This document shows, piece by piece, positions 60,448 through 64,000 of a DNA stretch of 64,000 nucleotides. The stretch is taken from the NCBI RefSeq assembly GCF_014356525.2, contig NC_052508.1:62710275-62774274 (forward strand), written 5' to 3'. This DNA comes from Nilaparvata lugens (lineage: Eukaryota > Arthropoda > Insecta > Hemiptera > Delphacidae). A model generated the notes under the pieces. The model worked only from the letters and a program-made list of their open reading frames with translations, was not told where the DNA came from and ran no database searches. The stretch's first letter is position 1. Each line of letters begins with the position of its first letter. A program made the position numbers and the translations under genes.

Positions 60448-61574
60448 GAATTGAACCAAGTAGGAATTGGAAAGAGAGGAAGAAAGAATGAGTGAATGTA
60501 AGAGGAAGAATGAGAGTGAGGAAGGAACCTGATATTGAACCTGGAATGTATAAGTTAGCCCTTCCAAAAATTCTTTAATAATGTATCAATACTACTTTTT
60601 ACTATGAGAGTGGCTGAAACTTTGTACCATTGCAAAACAGATTTCTAAAACTTAAATATGACAATCTCTCTACGGTGGTTATTGGTATCGGAGAAATAGC
60701 TATTCTGTCTATACATCCTTTATGAATATGAATTGAACCAAGTAGGAATTAGAAAGAGAGGAAGAAAGAATGAGTGAATGTGAGAGGAAGAAAGAGAGTG
60801 AGGAAGAAACCTGATATTGAACCTGGAATGTATAAGTTAGCCCTTCCTAAAATTCTTTAATAATGTATCAATACTACTTTTTACTATGAGAGTGGCTGAA
60901 ACTTTGTACCAGTGCAAAACAGATTTCTAAAACTAAAATATGACAATCTCTCTACGGTGGTTATTGGTATCGGAGAAATAGCTATTCTGTCTATACATCC
61001 TTTATGAATTTGAATTGAACCAAGTAGGAATTAGAAAGTGAGGAAGAAAGAATGAGTGAGTGTGTGAGAAAGAAAGAGAGTGAGGAAGAAACCTGATATT
61101 GAACCTGGAATGTATAAGTTAGCCCTTCCAAAAATTCTTTGATAATGTATCAATACTACTTTTTACTATGAGAGTGGCTGAAACTTTGTACCATTGCAAA
61201 ACAGATTTCTAAAACTAAAATATTACAATCTCTCTACGGTGGTATTGGTATCGGAGAAATAGCTATTCTGTCTATACATCCTTTATGAATTTGAATTGAA
61301 CCAAGTAGGAATTAGAAAGTGAGGAAGAAAGAATGAGTGAGTGTGTGAGAAAGAAAGAGAGTGAGGAAGAAACCTGATATTGAACCTGGAATGTATAAGT
61401 TAGCCCTTCCAAAAATTCTTTGATAATGTATCAATACTACTTTTTACTATGAGAGTGGCTGAAACTTTGTACCATTGCAAAACAGATTTCTAAAACTAAA
61501 ATATTACAATCTCTCTACGGTGGTTATTGGTATCGGAGAAATAGCTATTCTGCCTATACATCCTTTATGAATGT
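60448..61574. repeat. Four-unit tandem array, 282-bp period
   Basis: Units start at GAATTGAACCAAGTAGGAAT at 60448, 60730, 61012 and 61293. Each contains CTGATATTGAACCTGGAATG, GAGAGTGGCTGAAACTTTGT and CTCTCTACGGTGG. Units 3 and 4 are almost identical (shared GAGTGTGTGAGAAAG, and ATATTACAA where units 1 and 2 read ATATGACAA), so the array grew at its right end most recently. Low coding potential. Confidence 0.95.
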
Positions 61575-61968
61575 GATATATAAACTAATCTTAGATATGG
61601 CCCTAAGACTAACACTATGTTCAAGGCTAAACCACGTTTACTAGTAGATATGTTTGCATTCATCATGATGTGTTTCATACGGGGTTTAAACGAACAGCTG
61701 ACATTTCTGCGTTTAAACCGAGTATCTGCATACGAGCCTTATTAAAATTAGATTTGGAACTTATCGTATAAATTCAGCTCAATCAGCCTAAATCCTATCT
61801 TTTTTATCTTCAATATAAATATCGGGGACCAAGCTTCCCTCTGGAGTACTCAAACATAAAAAGATTATTACGAAAGAAGAAATTATAATAACATTCATAT
61901 AGAAATGCTCTATCTAATCACAGTAAATTGAGATTAATTCCCAGAGGAATGCAAAAATTTCCCTCACA
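61575..61968. other. Non-coding; hairpin around GTTTAAAC
   Basis: GGTTTAAACG (61683-61692) pairs with CGTTTAAACC (61710-61719) around a 17-base loop that includes CAGCTG. Probably part of another inverted-repeat element. Confidence 0.45.
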
Positions 61969-62112
61969 AAGGCCCAGTTGCACAAAAGCCGGTTAAATTT
62001 TAATCCTGATTAATTTCACGTGAACCAAATCAGAGAAGACCATTTCAAAAAGATGGATCTACTGGAATTAATCAGGATTGAAAAATAACCCGGCTTTTTT
62101 GCAACCGGCACT
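61969..62112. mobile_element. Inverted-repeat MITE (~144 bp)
   Basis: The left GGCCCAGTTGCACAAAAGCC matches the complement of the right end, GCCGGTTGCAAAAAAGCC. Pairing extends inward through TTAATCCTGATTAATT. This end sequence is a type common in insect genomes, as I recall. No coding frame. Confidence 0.7.
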
Positions 62113-62402
62113 AAGTACCTGATTGAATGATTACAAAAGTATTCAACTGCTGAGTCATAATTTTGACACAGTTCCACACACATGAACTCGCTCACTCACT
62201 TCCATCACCAACGGACGACGAAATAATTATTATCAGCTGTTTTTCCAAGGATGAATAATAATTATCCTTTAATGTCCTTCAGCGAGTTTTCCCAGGGAAG
62301 AGAGCTAGTGCAATCGAATCTTCATATTATAAACCTACTATGTTCTGAATTTCGTGAGAATCGTTATATAGCCGTTTTCGAGATCCAGTGAAATACAAAA
62401 AT

Positions 62403-62610
62403 ATAAACATATAAACATCTAAACATCTAAACATCTAAACATCTAAACATCTAAACATCTAAACATCTAAACATCTAAACATCTAAACATCTAAACATCT
62501 AAACATCTAAACATCTAAACATCTAAACATCTAAACATCTTAACATCTAAACACCTGAACATCTAAACATCTAAACATCCAAACATCTAAGCATTCAAAC
62601 AACTAAACAG
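62403..62610. repeat. 8-bp minisatellite (AAACATCT)n
   Basis: About 25 units, perfect in the middle and degenerate at the right end (AAACACCTGAACATCT, AAACATCC, AAGCATTC, AAACAACT). Confidence 0.95.
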
Positions 62611-63504
62611 AGGTTGCTCGTTTCATAGTATAGGATAAAGGAAAGAACTGGTTTATACACGTACGGGATAGGAAATTCACGAACGACGCATCATCACGTT
62701 TGAACTACTGAACTGATCTACTACTGAAATTTTGTTTAAAGATTCTTAATTTACCGAGGATGGTTATAGGCCTATTTTCAATTCTTTAATATTCCAGAAG
62801 GTCATGTAATCAGTTTGTTAATTTTTCAATCAGATCCTTGCGGAGCACGGGTTACATTCTAGTAGATAACAATACTGTTTTCCTCCACCTACTGTCAAAA
62901 GTACTTACTTTACTCCCTGAAACATGATACTAAAGTGTCACTTTTTCGCTCTCGGTACTAAAAAACAGAAAAACTCCCTAGGGAGTAAAAGTGACTCCAT
63001 TTAAATAACATGGGAAGCATCTCTATTTTAAAAACGTACATTTGGAATAGGTCAGAAGGTCTAAGCTCAGATGAGGAAGCATATAGAGTAGTCATTAAAC
63101 CAACTAAATTCAATACCTCAACCAGACATTTGATCGATATATAAAATTTATGTTTGTATGCTGAAATTATTATTACAAACTTCATATCACTATACTAAAA
63201 AAATGTATATATTTTTTTCTTATATTCCATGTTATTCAAAATATCAGCCAACGAATATTACTTATTAACTAATCAAATTTTAAACGGGAACTTCATCATA
63301 GCTGAAGTTTTGGCTGTCATTGTTGTTACAACTTTAGCCGACAGATAGTACTGTCGGAGGAGAACTGTGATTACAAGCCAGCTGTTTCTGTTTACTTTTT
63401 AGATTATGTTGTAACACATTGTTTGGTCACATACGTTTTTAAAAATTATTTTATTAGCAGTTTTTATAAAAATGTAGGTGGAGGAAAAATGTTGTGTATA
63501 GCAC
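62611..63504. other. Non-coding; no gene supported
   Basis: At 62880-63000, ACTCCCTGAAAC and AACTCCCTAGGGAGTAAAAG with AGTGTCACTTTTTCG suggest a decayed relative of the 63505 hairpin. The rest is AT-rich. Confidence 0.45.
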
Positions 63505-63605
63505 GAGTGAAAAATGTTTTTTCTCCCTCAGGAAAATTGTTGCCCTCGGCTTCGCCTCGGGCTTCAAACTTTTCCCTCAGGGAGAAAAAACAGTACTTTT
63601 CACTC
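63505..63605. repeat. Hairpin element with CCCTCGG..CCTCGGG core
   Basis: GAGTGAAAAATGTTTTTTCT at the left pairs with AGAAAAAACAGTACTTTTCA at the right. The inner near-palindrome CCCTCGGCTTCGCCTCGGG (63543-63561) matches the 56301 and 56837 cores in layout. Confidence 0.75.
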
Positions 63606-64000
63606 TAGATATACAAATAACTATTTCACCATATTACCATACACCTTTGATTCAACTAAGCATGAAGGCATGAACAAAATATGAAATGAAGATGACTTGA
63701 AAATGAGATGCAAATCTGGCGACATTGTATTGTATCTCCTTGAAACAAAAACGTTTGAACAAATTTACGTTCATACCTGAAAAAGGATGAAACCATGTAG
63801 TTTGGTTGGAGAAGTTTACACTTCTTGTGGCCTCAGTTTGACAACAAAGAAGGGAAAAAGAAGCAGAAAGCTACGAAAACAAGGAGGGTAAAAATAACGT
63901 GACCGTCCGTTACTAATAAGCGTTGGTTGATTGATTGACATTTTCAGAACTAACTCGCAATCATTCTATCCATCCTTTATTCTATGACAACAAAACAATG
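63606..64000. other. Non-coding; nothing supported
   Basis: AT-rich. A sequence TTTTTCAG|GTATG on the minus strand near 63779 could be read as donor or acceptor, but no exon is evident beside it. Confidence 0.5.

Noticed and set aside
62403..62610. Possible CRISPR array
   Set aside because: The 8-bp units are contiguous with no spacers, and the DNA is eukaryotic.
63779..63900. Second candidate distal exon ending at TTTTTCAG|GTATG
   Set aside because: The signal reads equally as an acceptor, the flank is unremarkable and there is no GC island or initiator.

Overview
The window is animal, almost certainly insect, nuclear DNA. It is AT-rich, has long introns with GT-AG splice signals, and is crowded with microsatellites, inverted-repeat transposons and retroelement tails. 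The only protein-coding gene I can support is a giant C2H2 zinc-finger transcription factor of the ZFHX3/ZFHX4 (ATBF1) family, called zfh2 in insects. The style of the repeats (GAA tracts, AATA-tailed elements, small foldback elements) suggests a hemipteran such as a planthopper. That species guess rests on memory of repeat style, not on a search.

The gene lies on the minus strand at the left end. Two large coding exons are visible: 8181-11088 (first coding exon, start ATG at 11088) and 793-4319. The splice junction is in phase (one base of a codon plus two) and exon 2 ends on a codon boundary. Together they encode 2145 residues with about 19 C2H2-type fingers and one degenerate finger. The homeodomains that define the family are not in the window; they should lie on exons beyond position 1. 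An acceptor at 11144 shows that at least one untranslated exon lies further right. The best candidate for it is a GC-rich, initiator-bearing island with a perfect donor at 54.70-55.03 kb, which would make the first intron about 43.6 kb.

From 11.1 to 64 kb I see no other credible gene. All other open frames are low-complexity or unrelated to any family I recognise. The region holds GAA/TTC, GGA and AAAT microsatellites, a four-unit 282-bp tandem repeat, an 8-bp minisatellite, a 536-bp tandem duplication with palindromic cores, four copies of a roughly 100-bp inverted-repeat element, a foldback element with a target-site duplication, a near-perfect 69-bp-arm hairpin, and Penelope-like and LINE-like tails. 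Between these are islands of ordinary complexity with homeodomain-type ATTA sites, CCAAT boxes and NRF1/Ewg palindromes that may be enhancers of zfh2. I found no CRISPR array, operon, tRNA, rRNA or clearly novel multi-gene system.
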